Assembly (NCBI GenBank): GCA_008931825.1
Contig: QXVZ01028085.1
Coordinates: 1-48,708, forward strand
Reading direction: 5' to 3'
Source of the DNA: Phallusia fumigata
Lineage: Eukaryota; Chordata; Ascidiacea; Phlebobranchia; Ascidiidae
DNA length: 48,708 nt
In this document: positions 1 through 12,700 of the stretch, piece by piece
Layout: each line of letters opens with the position of its first letter
Position numbering within the stretch: the stretch's first letter is position 1
Notes under the pieces: generated by a model
Databases searched by the model: none
What the model was told of the DNA's origin: nothing
What the model saw: the letters and a program-made list of their open reading frames with translations, nothing else
Made by a program: the position numbers and the translations under genes

Positions 1-564
1 CTTAATTGTAGCTTCACCGATAAAATCGGGATTATTTCTTCGCTACTGTTGTATTTACCGCATTTGTAGTCAAAAATTCCGCTGAAGACATGTCAAAAAT
101 ATTTTTGGTTTGATGTCTACATCATTCCTTGACGTTTGAAAGTTATATACTATCTTAGTTGTTATATTGTAGAAAAACTGCAATGCTTTCACGCCGCTAT
201 CCTGACAAGTACAATCGACAGCGCAAGGCGTGCATTAAATACCTGTATAAAGTCATACAGTCCACGATTTAAAAATGATGACTTTTAATATTTTAACAGG
301 GATGAAACTTTAGCTCTTTAGTATTAGCGTTTCGTAGTGTCCAAGGTTTAATGGAGCCATACTCTGTCAAAATATTACCTTAATGGAAAGCTGACTTTGA
401 GCTACAGGATTTCTTCAGGGCAACGATTGCAAGAGTAGTACCAGTAAAATATGACCAACTGCAACTCAAATTTTTGGCAAAAAAACGGCACACTTAACTG
501 AAATAAACGCGATTCAGTAATCAAAACGACGATCAAATTGTAAATTAACGCCTAAATGAGCAGA
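1..564. other. Intergenic, downstream of AMACR
   Basis: AT-rich sequence 3' of the minus-strand AMACR gene. It probably includes AMACR 3' UTR just left of position 565. I see no convincing exon, RNA gene or repeat here. Confidence 0.5.
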
Positions 565-3323
565 TCAAAGTCGACTGGACATTTTGCTGTCCATTACCGA
601 TTTGTCTGCAACAAGGTTATCAATTTCCTGGTCTGTAAACCCGTATTCTCGTAGAACATCGACGGTACTTTCCCCTACCTGTGGCTTGGGGCCGGTGTGG
701 GGTTTGGCAGGGGTTCGAGAAAGTCGTGGGGCTGGACTGGGTATTTGCTTACCCTCATCGTCAGTGAAAAACGAGCCTCGATCCCTTAGTAACAATATGT
801 AATTGTTAAGAAATGTTTTACGTTTAAAAGTATCAACCAGTTGTCTACAAATTGCTCATTTAGGAAATTTTAATACATATCCACATGATGGAAAAACCTG
901 TTATGCGGGTCGTCAGCGACTTCGTCGTATTCCAGTACCGGCATGACACAAGCGTCCAAGTCCTTGAACTTATCGGTCAATTCGGCACGGGTGAATTGTG
1001 AAATTTTAGCTGCAATAACTCGCTTTGTTTCTGGCCAATTGTCACTATCAAGCTGGGCACCAAACTCATTTGGGTCAAGTTCAAGGCCTAAAGAATTTTT
1101 TATTCATAAGCAGCAAGGTTCAAAGATAATTTTCCATTATTGTAGATATTCTTCTAAGCACTTTTAAAATGTAGCATGTTGTTTGCATACCTTGGTCTCT
1201 TTACTAAAGCCTCATTGTACAATATCTTTAAAGAATGCTTTACAAAAGTTTAAAGGGTGGATGTTTTAAAAGATTAGAATAGTAACACCAATTGGTGTAA
1301 GCAAGAAATCTTCTGCTATTACCTTTTAATAAATCAAAATAGAACTTGGATTCAATTGCACCGACAGAAACAAATTTGTTATCTTTGGTTCGAAATGTGT
1401 CATAGAACGGCGCCGCTGTGTCCAACATATTTTCTCCAGGAGGATTCATGAACAGGTTTCGATGGGTGAATAGGAAGGATGATACATAAGCTGAACCCTC
1501 CACCTGCATAATACAAATGTATTCTTAAAATTTGATGTGTTTTCCTAACCACCTTTTTTCAAACATCCTAGAAATTGCAGCATTTTTTGTTGTGATAAAG
1601 TATTAAATTAAGCACTTTACCAAAGTTACAAAAATCAAACAAAAAATGAAAATCCTGAGCAATATATTTTGAAACTAACAAATACCCTGAATCGATCTGC
1701 TATAATTAGATTTTACACAGCAACGTTTAAATGATGTATAATGAAACAAAAGTCTTTTGCAAAAACAGTTACCTACCTTTAGACATTGCATTGTTTCAGG
1801 TTTAAATGTAACTGACTACCAAAATGCTCTATAAAAGGAGAAAAAGGCCACTAAACACCCTTTTTTTGTAAATGAAAAGATTACTAGACTTAATAGAAAC
1901 ATCCTGCTTACATGGCAAACTTCCTGGCATCAAGAAATAGGAAGTTATTACTATGTTGCAGATAGTACAATCATAAAAACAGGCTGTCATGGTCTAGTCA
2001 ATTAGAACGGAATTTTTACTTAACATAAAAAAACTGTACCATATTGGCATCAATGACTTGACCCTTCCCAGACTTTTCTCGTTCATATAGGGCAGACAAA
2101 ACACCAAAAGCAGCCATAAGTCCACCACCTAAAGAAAATAACAATATGCTAAACAGTTTACTGCAATATAAGTACTTCCTTGGCTGGCAAAACTGTCATC
2201 AAGATTAAAACAAGCAGGGTTACAAACCCTTTTAAAAACAAAACATACAAACTTCTTCAACTTAATGTCAAAAAATAATATATTACCAGCAAAATCTGCA
2301 ACAAGGTTGATGGGAGCGGTGGGGTTTTGTCCTTTTCTTCGTAACATTGAAAGAACACCTTGACAACGCAATTTTGAAAATGCAATATGTATTTTTTAAA
2401 CACAAATGCTTTTTAAATTTTTTACCACACTATTAAGAAATTTGCTACATATTCCTTTTCCATGATGATAATGTGTAAATTGTTTCAAAATAGTTAGTGC
2501 AATTTGAACCTGATGTGGCAATATAGTTTATGTCATGTCCAGCTTTCATTCTGTAAGGTCCCGTTTGACCAAAACCACTTAATCTCACATACACCAATCG
2601 TGGATTTTCCTTTAACAATGTATCAGGGCCCAGTCCAAGTTTTTCCATGACACCTTAAAACAATAACAGGACAAATTATAGGGTTTCCACCTTTACGTGC
2701 GTGTGCCAAATAAGCCACTCAAAAGCAAGATTGTATGCAAACAAACACAGTATTGAGATGCATGCATTAGGCATACACGCTGATCTTACAAAGCAGGGTA
2801 TTTCTTTTACAATTTAAAACCATTGCCAGCATATTTGTAACAGTGTAATGTATACCTGGTCGGAAAGGTTCTATGAGGACATCAGACTTAGAGGACAATC
2901 TTTGTAAAGTTGTTTGACCTCCCCTTTTCTTCAAATCAATTGAAATAGATCTTTTGCCTCTGGAAGTAGTACAAATAATTTACAAAACAAAAAAAATGTT
3001 AATCTAAAAATGATTTTGTTCAGCACAATTGTCACACTAAGATTATCTGATGGCAGAGAAATATTTCTCTATTTAGGTGTTTTAAAGTCAGTTTGGGGTG
3101 CATTTTAGTTTTACGCACAATACATCGATGCATTGTGGTGTTATTACATGAAAGTATATTTTACTTTGCAACAGTAAACTTGCCTGGCCATTGTGTCCAT
3201 AGAAAAAGACCCTAGCTTGTCAACACGAATGACGCTGGCTCCAAAATCTGCCAAAAGCATCCCAGCAAATGGGACTGGTGCCAAACCTGCCAACTCAAGT
3301 ACTCTAACACCTGCTAAAGCCAT
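565..3323 (-). CDS. AMACR: Alpha-methylacyl-CoA racemase, 8 exons
   Basis: This enzyme racemises (2R)/(2S)-methylacyl-CoAs in peroxisomal and mitochondrial branched-chain fatty-acid and bile-acid metabolism (CoA-transferase family III). Exons in gene order are 3323-3184, 2959-2856, 2653-2510, 2358-2287, 2128-2040, 1503-1323, 1087-898 and 784-565. They sum to 1140 nt, or 379 aa (human 382), and all phases close. Visible motifs are the N-terminal [45 protein letters not shown] with catalytic His near residue 121, LVADFAGG with catalytic Asp near residue 151, and [11 protein letters not shown]. The protein ends in Ser-Arg-Leu, a plausible PTS1 peroxisomal signal. Intron 1 starts with GC (GCAAGT) rather than GT. 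An acceptor-like TTTAG lies 12 nt before the ATG. The first ten or so codons are repeated beyond the gap at 3977, which is an assembly duplicate. Confidence 0.96.
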
Positions 3324-3976
3324 TATTTATTCACCCTAAATAAAAACACAAACTACGGTTAAACGCTGCCTGAAGCTTACATTTCAAACAGGTATTTTAG
3401 ACATTAACTAAAAGATAAAAAAAAATGCAACGAACACAATGTAGAGAACTGCTATTAGCTGAAGCTTTTGCAAACCAAAAATCGCTAGCCAACGTTGCAA
3501 GTTGTAAGTTTGTAACCAGACACAGACAGACACAGCTGACAGGTTTAAAATGGGAAATTCCCCAGTTTAGAACAAAAACAGCAATAAATCAACAGCTTTT
3601 TATTTCCTTTACGTTCCTTGATCACGATTGAAAAATATATGCTTCACCTGCTTTTCAGTTTTAGAAGGAAAGTTTTAAATTAACACTGTAACAAACCTAA
3701 AACAGTGGGTCGCACGTACATTTGAGGACTTCTGTTTCACTTTCAATATAAGGACACTGTATTCTTTCTAAAACAACCCTACCGAAAGGGGCAAATGCAA
3801 ATAAATTTCAAGTAAAGCCTGTATTCCATTTCAACAGCACACAAAATGAAAACATGGACAGCTCATGCATGCAGAAGCGCAACCATATGCAACGAATTCT
3901 ACTTTTAGTAGAACTGACATTTGAAGAGCAAACTTGCCAAAACCACTGTTGTGAACAAAATTGGTGCTAGTGCCAT
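3292..3976. repeat. Duplicate copy A left of gap 3977
   Basis: This segment, which covers the AMACR start region and upstream DNA, recurs almost unchanged at 3978-4685 with small indels. The copies abut at the single n at 3977. It is best explained as two haplotypes placed in tandem by the assembler. Confidence 0.85.
3336..3337 (-). promoter_or_regulatory. 3' splice acceptor just 5' of AMACR start
   Basis: A pyrimidine-rich tract ending in TTTAG on the minus strand leaves only 12 nt before the AMACR ATG. No good 5' exon is seen. This suits spliced-leader trans-splicing, although a 5'-UTR intron is possible. Confidence 0.5.
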
Positions 3977-3977
3977 N

Positions 3978-4685
3978 AACTCAAGTACTCTAACACCTGC
4001 TAAAGCCATTATTTATTCACCCTAAATAAAAAACACAAACTACGGTTAAACGCTGCCTGAAGCTTACATTTAAAACAGGTATTTTACACATTAACTAAAA
4101 AATAAATAAAAATGCAGAACTGCCATTACCGAAAACAATGTAGAGAACTGCCATTAGCTGAAGCTTTTGCAGACCAAAAATCGCTAGCCAACGTTGCAAT
4201 TGCAAGTTGTGAGTTTGTAACTGGACACAGCTGACAGGTTTCAAATGGGAAATTCCCCAGTTTAGAACAAAAACAGCAATAAATCAACAGTTTTTATTTC
4301 CTTTACGTTCCTTGATCACGATTGAAAAATATATGCTTCACCTGCTTTTTAGTTTTTGAAAAGTTTTTAATTAACTTAGCCGGTAATTTGTACAATGTAA
4401 CAAACCTAAAACAGTGGGTCGCACGTACATTTGAGGACTTCTGTTTCACTTTCAATATAAGGACACTGTATTCTTTCTAAAACAACCCTACCGAAAGGGG
4501 CAAATGCAAATGAATTTCAAGTAAAGCCTGTATTCCATTTCAACAGCACACAAAATGAAAACATGGACAGCTTATGCATGCAGAAGCGCAACCATATGCA
4601 ACGAATTCTACTTTTAGTAGAACTGACATTTTAAGAGCAAACTTGCCAAAACCACTGTTGTGAACAAAATTGGTGCTAGTGCCAT
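3978..4685. repeat. Duplicate copy B right of gap 3977
   Basis: Near-copy of 3292-3976. It includes the reverse complement of the first ten or so AMACR codons, cut off mid-exon at the gap, so it cannot be a second working gene. Copy B carries short insertions relative to A, for example near 4107-4140 and 4377-4396. Confidence 0.85.
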
Positions 4686-6184
4686 AACTCAAACAAGCAT
4701 TATTTTTTGTTCCGTGATTACTGATTAACCAGGCACATACGTTGGTTTATTGTTTGTTCCAGTCAGACTGGATAATGCTAACGAAAGGAAGGATCAAAGA
4801 AAGTCATAAGGAAGCTATACAAAGAACGTAGTTTTCTTGGTTTGCACGTAATATTGCAAACGAACGAAATCTATTAAAATTTGCATAAGTGACAACCAAT
4901 TTGGCATTTCAGCAAAAACTTTTTGCACAACCACTTTAAATAAACAAAACATTTCTTGGGAATAGAGGCCCAGTGTTCAGGTTGTTTGTATTGAATTAGG
5001 GATTGGACAATGAGTCGCGATCTGAACTTTGGCCCATTTTTAAATCTAAATTTACAGAATATTGAAAGATCTGGTCTGGTACAATTTGGTTGCACGATGT
5101 AACCGAAGGCAGAGATGAGATTTAGCAAAGCAATGGATCGTCCAATATATTGTTAAATTTTGTTTTGAAGAACACATTCTGTTCACGGGGGTAATGTTTC
5201 TGCTTACATGGCGTCACTGAAACTGTGACCCTGGTTTTGTCTTTTTCCAGCACAAACAACAAAACAAAAAGAACAGATAAAATATGGGGAACACGCGTCC
5301 GAAGTGACGAGGGGCAGGTTTTCGAGCAGTTCCAAGTGCACCTGGATGACAATTGGGATGCAACATGGAACAAGGATGGTAACGTGCAAAAATACAACTT
5401 AAAACGTAATGGCACCAGTAAACAGGAAATCTTTCCAAAAAAATTCAAATACCAGCAAAGGTAAAGTGGTCCATGACACTGAGAAACAAATATTGGTAGA
5501 ATTTATAATTATTAGTACAAAGTCGAACCAAATTCTTGAAAATAGAGTATCACAACAAGGCTTGCGTTTGGGCCTGACCTTCTTTTGTCAAAAAAATGAC
5601 ATGTGATTTTTGGCACTGCAAAACAAAACAACAAAAATGCACTGTTTTGAAACAGAATTATCGGCATGCATGAAAAAAAATCAATTCACTTTACTTTAAG
5701 AATATTCTAACTGTTTTAAGGATATGTTTGGATGAATTGGCACTTTTGGGGAAGTGGGAAAAGGCACTCGTTGAGCCTCCTTTTTAAAGCAGATGTTGTC
5801 AGAATTTCTGAGGATAGTATCATTTATTTTGCCCAGATTTTGCGGAAGCTTAAAAACATGACCAAAAAACATCTCTATAAACAACAACAAAAGTTGTGTT
5901 AAACAAAACCTGGCCTAAAAACTTAAAACACCAGCTTTCAATTGCATAATACACAAAATAAAAACACTGCATTCACATTGAAAAGCAAAATTTTAACTGA
6001 AAGTAGACTACTGACAAAAACACTCTTTTTGGTAGCTACATTCAAAACATAATGTTTGCAAAAACCAAGAAAATAAAATTAGTGATGGAACAGTTAAATC
6101 TCGTACTTGAAGCATGAACAAGCTAAGGAACACTTTTAGACAGCAAGCACATGAAAAATGCAGTGGTGTGGCATTGTAACATTT
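4686..6184. other. Intergenic between AMACR and PGPEP1
   Basis: AT-rich spacer upstream of AMACR and downstream of PGPEP1. A plus-strand open stretch near 5225-5464 (about 79 codons, richer in GC than its surroundings, preceded by a possible ttccag acceptor) is the only exon-like segment. I do not recognise its product. The 3' UTR of PGPEP1 should lie just left of 6185. Confidence 0.4.
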
Positions 6185-7532
6185 TTAATGGGACAACTTG
6201 ATTGGTAGATTTTGAACAATTTTATGCTTCAAATTTGTTTCTTTGTGCTTCATCTGTTTTAGCATGACAAGAATAATACTTTTCAGTCCCTGAGCAAGAT
6301 CCTTCCCACTGTAAGGCTTGTCAAGAGGTGGGACATGTATGAAAGCTGATGGACTACTCTTCATACACAATGATGTGTAGTAAATGTATTCGCAGAGGTA
6401 TCTAAAATTGTGTCAAAACCAAAAGTTTAACTCAAGTCACACAAGTCAAGCAATAAGTTAAACTTAAATCTCAAAGTCACAGAAAAAAAGTTCAATAAAG
6501 TTAAGAACAACAAACAGAAAAACTGCTTTAGGGTAAAAATTATTTCCTTGGCATCTAACCTTCCAGCATCTTTAGATGTAACAGCAGTGACCCCATGCTG
6601 CTTAAGAGATTCCACAATTTTTTTCATGTCTAAGGTTGATTTGATAACATTTGGCCCAACAGCTTGACACATGTTGTTGCTAGGCAATTCTCCTTTTACA
6701 TCCTTTCTGCAAATAAAAGACAGGATCATAGTCGAACCATGGATAGTTTTTTTGTGAAAGCAGACAAATTTTGTATCTAACATCTTGTTGCCTTGTCAGT
6801 ATCAAGTTACGCATTTGATTCTGGCAAAATATTAGTTCTAATATGTCACCTACCTATGGTAACCTGAGCTGTGGGCCATTTGTTCCAAAGTGAAGGTAGA
6901 GGCAATCCCGGACAACCCAACATGAATAACAAGCTAAAAAGCACAAAACAGGAGTCTTATAGAATTATAATTCCAAAACACAAAAATGTTGTCATTTTGT
7001 CAAACAGATTTTGAAAACGGTGTATTTTCTTTTGATGTATGTATATACAACTTACAGAAAGTAAGAAGAAATAGCTATGTTACCTGTGGATCTAGGGTTT
7101 TCCACAACTGTGGAATTTTCTTGTCAATTTCATCATACTCTACTGGTATTTCATAAACAACTAGGTTAATATGTGAACCAAGCCCCAATAATTCCAGTTC
7201 CTATAAAATTAAGCAACAAAATTATTGGGGGCATTTGTAAACTTCCATTACTAGTTTCACCACATGAATTAAAAAGAATATTTTAACAATCAAACAATTG
7301 CTTTGTCAAAAAACAAAATTGCTTGAGAATTTGTGTACACAAAATGTACAGTGTTGTTTATGTAAAAGCATGCATGACATACAAATAGAAAAACGGCATT
7401 ATACATGTTGCTATGGCATGCATTTTTATACACAACTTAAGGTACCTTGACAGCAATCCAGCTGGAATTAATTTCATATCCTCCAAAAGGACCAAAGCCA
7501 GTTACCAGCACTGTGGTCTTTTCAGGTGCCAT
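6185..7532 (-). CDS. PGPEP1: Pyroglutamyl-peptidase I, 5 exons
   Basis: Cytosolic cysteine peptidase (family C15) that removes N-terminal pyroglutamate from peptides. Exons are 7532-7446, 7200-7084, 6933-6854, 6706-6560 and 6401-6185. They sum to 648 nt, or 215 aa (human 209), and all phases close. The family start VLVTGFGPFGGYEINSSW is present. The catalytic triad is visible as Glu near 85 (TFTLEQ), Cys near 147 (DAGRYLCEYIYYTSL) and His near 166 (AFIHVPPLDKPY), with the same Cys-His spacing as the human enzyme. The gene lies on the same strand as AMACR but more than 2.8 kb away, and is divergent from the SLC45 gene. Unlike its neighbours, it has no obvious acceptor immediately before the ATG. 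Confidence 0.95.
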
Positions 7533-8519
7533 GTTGGTAAAGTATAGCAATGCAAAAAATTTAAGACAAAAACACTAAAATTTGACTAAAACACAGTGTC
7601 ATTTTATTACGATGACATAATCAAAAGCATAAGTTAGACTTCTACAAAGACACAACCATTAATTAGATTCTTTACAAGAACCACAACCGCATGGTAATTG
7701 TTTGTGCAGTTTTTGAAAAGATAGAGTCACTTTTTACCAGTAGAATTCAATTTTACATGAACTTCTCCAAACAGTTACACAAGACACTAACTGAATTTAC
7801 GATACCCACACGGCAAAATCCTACTTAAAGTATCTATAAAAGCGGTATTTCACAGGCCGCCCCTAGTACTTCACAGTCAGCTGATCGGTTCTCTTTGTCG
7901 TAAACAACCGGCAGTTTTCCAAAGAAAGACGCAAGCGTTTTTCGCAAATACGCGCCTGCCGGCTTTTGCGAATCGTTGTTTACGCGCAAGGCAAATACCA
8001 GCTTTACTGTTAGCAGAACCTATTGACCTATTGGCTTCATTACGGCCAATTTGAAACGAAACAATTTGTTTCTACAACGACGTTGGACGCTGTTCAGAAA
8101 ATGAGAAGTTTATGATGAATGATGACGCAAGAGGACGTAATCGCGGTTGCCAAAACCGACATGAGTTTAGTTTGACGAGATGTGGGCGAGCACTTGGAAA
8201 AAATCGGTAGACATCCCAATATGTATCCGACTTCCCGCTGCGAATAGTAAAATTTCCTGCACAACCATAACCAACAGCACCAGAATGCAAATAAGTTTAA
8301 CGTAATTGTTCAATGACAACAGAAACAATTTCGACGGGTGCTATCCTCGAACAGTTTGAAAAGAAACAAAAGATCCTATCTTCGAGAGGATTTGCGACTA
8401 AAATGCAAACACTACAAAAAAGAGATAAAAACAAAAGAGTAAACGTCCTTGTGAAGCAATTTATTTAAATCAAAGTTTCATCCTTTTAGTTTTATCCTAT
8501 AGTTTTATCCCAAAGTTAT
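7533..8519. other. Divergent intergenic region PGPEP1/SLC45
   Basis: Probable shared 5' region of PGPEP1 (minus) and the SLC45 gene (plus). A good TATA-like TATAAAAG lies at 7835-7842 in plus orientation, followed by GC-richer sequence to about 8020. A short plus ORF (52 codons from the ATG at 8313) could be an untranslated-leader ORF or chance. It is not in frame with SLC45. Confidence 0.4.
7835..7842 (+). promoter_or_regulatory. TATA-like box, plus orientation
   Basis: TATAAAAG followed by GC-richer DNA, about 1.1-1.7 kb upstream of the SLC45 start. It could serve the SLC45 gene if there is an outron or 5'-UTR intron. This is motif evidence only. Confidence 0.3.
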
Positions 8520-9116
8520 CACCTTTAAAAATGAAAGAGAACATAGAAAAATAATTACAAATTCAAACTGAATGAACTTTTTGCCGTTGAACCGTTGTGA
8601 AAATTGATATTTGCCGACGCCAGCTGATTCGCAACCTGCAAAAATGTAAACAAAAGAACCTGTTTCATTATTTTGAACTTGTTGCCATAGTTTGGGATAT
8701 TGTGTCTATTTAAAACGAAATGTTCCCAGGTGTTTTAGTAGACTATAGCTTCTAAGTAGTTTATTGCTTAAAATGTTATTAAAATTATAATATATTTGAC
8801 AAAACAATGTTAAAATATATTTTACCCAATAGTTTTTGTTAAAACAAATATGGAGTTTAAACTTTTTCATGTCGGTTTCTTGTTTTACAGTTTTTTGGTG
8901 AACAACATTTGTAAAAATAATAAATATGGAAGAAAGTGGTGATGATAGTATAGAGGCGTCGATAGAAAGTAAAGAACACTTGGGTATGATTTTTTTACTC
9001 ATAATGATGTTGGAACTTTGTAGTACAAAATATATAAAAATGTACAATTTACAGAAACTCAAGCCAAACCCAGCGCATCAGTTCTAACAACCATCCCAAT
9101 CAAGCGACATTGGAGC
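8520..9116. repeat. Duplicate copy A left of gap 9117
   Basis: This 597-bp segment holds the SLC45 first coding exon (8926-8983) and the start of exon 2. It recurs at 9118-9714 with equal length and scattered substitutions. One substitution in the first exon is silent (GCG/GCA Ala), as expected for two alleles of one gene. Confidence 0.88.
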
Positions 9117-9117
9117 N

Positions 9118-9714
9118 TCACCTTTAAAAATGAAAGACAACATAGAAAAATAATTACAAATTCAAACTGAATGAACTTTTTGCCGTTGAACCGTTGTGAA
9201 AATTGATATTTGCCGACACCAGCTGATTCGCAACTTGCAAAAATGTAAACAAAAGAACCTGTTTCATTATTTTGAACTTGTTGCCATAGTTTGGGATATT
9301 GTGTCTATTTAAAACGAAATGTTCCCAGGCGTTTTAGTAGTTTATAGCTTCTAAGTAGTTTATTGCTTAAAATGTTGTTAAACTTATAATATATTTGACA
9401 AAACAATGTTAAAATATATTTTACCCAATAGTTTTTGTTAAAATAAATATGGAGTTTAAACTTTTTCATGTCGGTTCTTGTTTTACAGTTTTTTGGTGAA
9501 CAACATTTGTAAAAATAATAAATATGGAAGAAAGTGGTGATGATAGTATAGAGGCATCGATAGAAAGTAAAGAACACTTGGGTATGATTTTTTTACTCAT
9601 AATGATGTTGGAACTTTGTAGTACAAAATATGTAAAAATGTACAATTTACAGAAACTCAAGCCAAACCCAGCCCATCAGTTTTAACAACCATCCCAATCA
9701 AGCGACATTGGAGC
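9118..9714. repeat. Duplicate copy B right of gap 9117
   Basis: Second copy of 8520-9116. It runs on without a break into the rest of SLC45 exon 2, so this is the copy used in the gene model. Confidence 0.88.
9487..9488 (+). promoter_or_regulatory. 3' splice acceptor 5' of SLC45 start
   Basis: TTGTTTTACAG ends 35 nt before the ATG. It may be an outron acceptor for a spliced leader or the end of a 5'-UTR intron. The same site is present in copy A (about 8889-8890). Confidence 0.45.
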
Positions 9715-12700
9715 ACTCTGATGCTTCATGCCGCTATTATGTGTGGTCGAGAATTTCTTTATGCAGTTGAGATTGTCCTTGTTACACCCATTATTTTGCA
9801 ACTTGGTGGGAAACTAATTGCAGCTTGATAAAATTATTGTTTGTGTATATTTCAATAGGTTTTCTCAAAGCTAGCTTCTTAACCTGACCAAAAGCATTTC
9901 TATTGTCATGTTTCACAAACACTCCATAGCATAAGACAAAAGTCTTTGTGTTCTATAGAAAACAAGTAGCATTTATGTAATTCAGTTTGCATGTCCCAGT
10001 GAGGAGATGTTTTGCTTTATATTTAACTTTTGTTTGAGTACAATTATCACTAATGTTTATATTCCCATTGCTATTTGTTTCACAAGCACCATGGACATTT
10101 TTAAAGGGCTGATTGAGTCCTTTTCTGCCTTTAGACAATTGTTTGCAAACAAACAATAGTTATTAACAATCATTATTTGTTATCTTGGCATTATTCTATT
10201 GTTTTTTTACAGGAATGCCTGAAAAATACTACAGCTTTATGTGGTGCTTCAGCCCAATAGTAGGAGTGCTCATTGGACCAATACTTGGTTCTAAAAGTGA
10301 CAGATGTTCCTCAAAGTTTGGCCGAAGAAGACCATTTATTGTGGCATTGGTCATTGGTGCTATACTAGGCTTAACATTTCTCATATTCAGCAAAGATATC
10401 AGTAAGTAGAAATCATTCCAAGTTTTTATGTTTGTGCTTTGTTGTCTTTTGTATTTGTGCATGTTTAATTCAATCTCGTTGCAGGTCATTTGTTGGGTGG
10501 AACTGATGTGGAAAGTCAACGATTATGGGGTGTCATAGTGGGAATTTTCGGGGCCCAAACAATGGATTTCTGCCTGGACCAGGCAGAGACACCTCTTCGG
10601 GCATACACTCTTGATGTCTGTTCACCTGCTGACCAACAAAGAGCATTTGCTCTTCAAACTGTTTTTATTGGTCAGTAAGTTTATAAGTATTGGACAGCTG
10701 TTGTTACAAACAAAGGTTTAAAGTTTTGTAAGTTGGATTAAGCTCAACATTTTAAATATTTGATCTATATTTTCACCAAAAACTGGTGTTTAATTAAAAT
10801 TGTATGTTATGGGCGGGCCCTGCGCAGGTAAAGCGATTATTCTTGGCAAGCTAAGTCATTGAGTTCATATTAGAATACTGATTTATGTGTTTAAAATTGT
10901 TACTTTGTGTTTATTTAGTTTGTTATTATGTCATATTTTAGACATTGTTAGATTTTTGATTTAAATGCCCCTGCCTGTTTCCATGAATCCGTATTCTGCC
11001 AAGTTGAGTGACCTCTTCGACAGAAAAATGTTGGTACGCAAACATTTGACATAATTTGTAACATGAAACACTGCATTCAAAAGGTTGCCGATCCTATTTT
11101 ATATCATAGTTAAAAGTTGACTGGTTTATTATATTTTGGTTATTATTACAAACAATAAAATATTTAAAAATGGGAAACAAACACTACTATAGGATTTCCT
11201 GCAACAAAATCAATATTGTGCAAACTCTCAACTATAACCAGTTCTAATCCACTCCTAACAACTGTAATACAGTATTATGTTGTGTTACAGGTATTGGTGG
11301 GGCACTGGGCTTTATCATTGATGGAATTGACTGGGAAAAAACTGCAGTGTCACAATACTTTGGCTCACAAATTAAAGTTGTTTACCTTTTTGCTGTGCTG
11401 GCTTATGTTTCCACTACATTATGCAATTTGTTCAGCATCAAAGTAAGAGACATCCTGTTTTTATAACTTTAAAGGGAAGTTGTTGGTTTACAAAAAATTA
11501 GTATTGCAGGACAAATGCCATGAAAAGTTCGAAACCTATACTTGAAACTGGAAACCTAAAAACATATGTATGAATGCCTTGACATAATGTTTTGAAATGT
11601 TTAGGCTGCAAGGTTTTGTTCAAAACAAACACCTGAGTGATTCTTATTAATTTCCCGTCTGTTTGAAAGATGTTACTGTTTAAAGTCTACAAACAAAACA
11701 ATAGAAACATTTAGACAGGAATAGTGTAGTTCAGCAAACATTGTTAACATTGCTGAAAGGGAAGCAATTAATGAATAATAATTAATTTTTTCAAAAATTG
11801 TATTGTTTTAAACTAACTTGTCCTGTTTATAATCAAATGAAGTAAATAATATACATGCGCTTTTGTTTTAGCAGCAGTAACAATGTTTGATTATCCTTTA
11901 CTTTTGCTTTCCAAATCTTGTAGTTTTTATGTCCACCCAATAAGTACAGTAAAAGCATCTCAGTCCTTCACCTTTTTAAACATATTATATATCTGTTTAC
12001 AAGCAAAAATAATGGATGTTGCAGGAGATCCAGTGGAGAAAGCGAATCACACCTGCAACTGCTGTGCCATCCAAGTCCATTATGCTGGGGCAAGCACCAG
12101 TCATAAAGATTTCACCTACTCATTTAGACCCAGGTGTGTTTGTATTGTCTAGTTTTGGCCCACATACTTTGCACCTTGTCAATTGTATTTATTAATACAT
12201 AGCTCACAATTTTAAGTGTAAGTGCTTTATGTAATATTGCTAAGTCTTCAGGCCAAGACGCTATATGTTTTGCTAATGTGCACTTACATTACAGATGATG
12301 GTGCCAATGGTCAACTCAGTGAAACAAGTAACAAACCAGATTCAACCCCATTAAAGGTGCAATTCATAGGAGGCTTATTGGCATGAAATAATTTTGCATG
12401 GTTTAATAATTGTATTCCTTCCTACAATACAATTTACAAGAGTACATAATTTGCAGGCACAGAAACCAAGCAGTCACTTGGATTTGTCTTTCGGTAATTT
12501 GGTGTATATTTAATCAATCACTTTATTTGAGTGTAAATCCTAAGTTTTAAATACCTTTTGTTGAAAATTAGTAATCTGCACAGATTGACTACTGTATATT
12601 ATCACTTAAACCTCAAAAATTATCAAATTCAAACACCTTTTAACATTTTTCCAGTTTTTTAACACAAACAAAAATGGCCAACTGCAATTATGGTTTATGT

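Noticed and set aside
3978-4685. Second AMACR-like first exon
   Set aside because: Only about ten codons are present and they stop at the n; it is part of the allele duplication.
5122-5464. Open frames on both strands around 5.1-5.5 kb as a gene
   Set aside because: No recognisable domain and no supporting exon series; only noted as exon-like.
8706-9660. Pairs of similar minus-strand ORFs (8706-9062 and 9305-9660)
   Set aside because: They are similar only because of the duplicated segment, and they are antisense to the SLC45 first exon and its introns.
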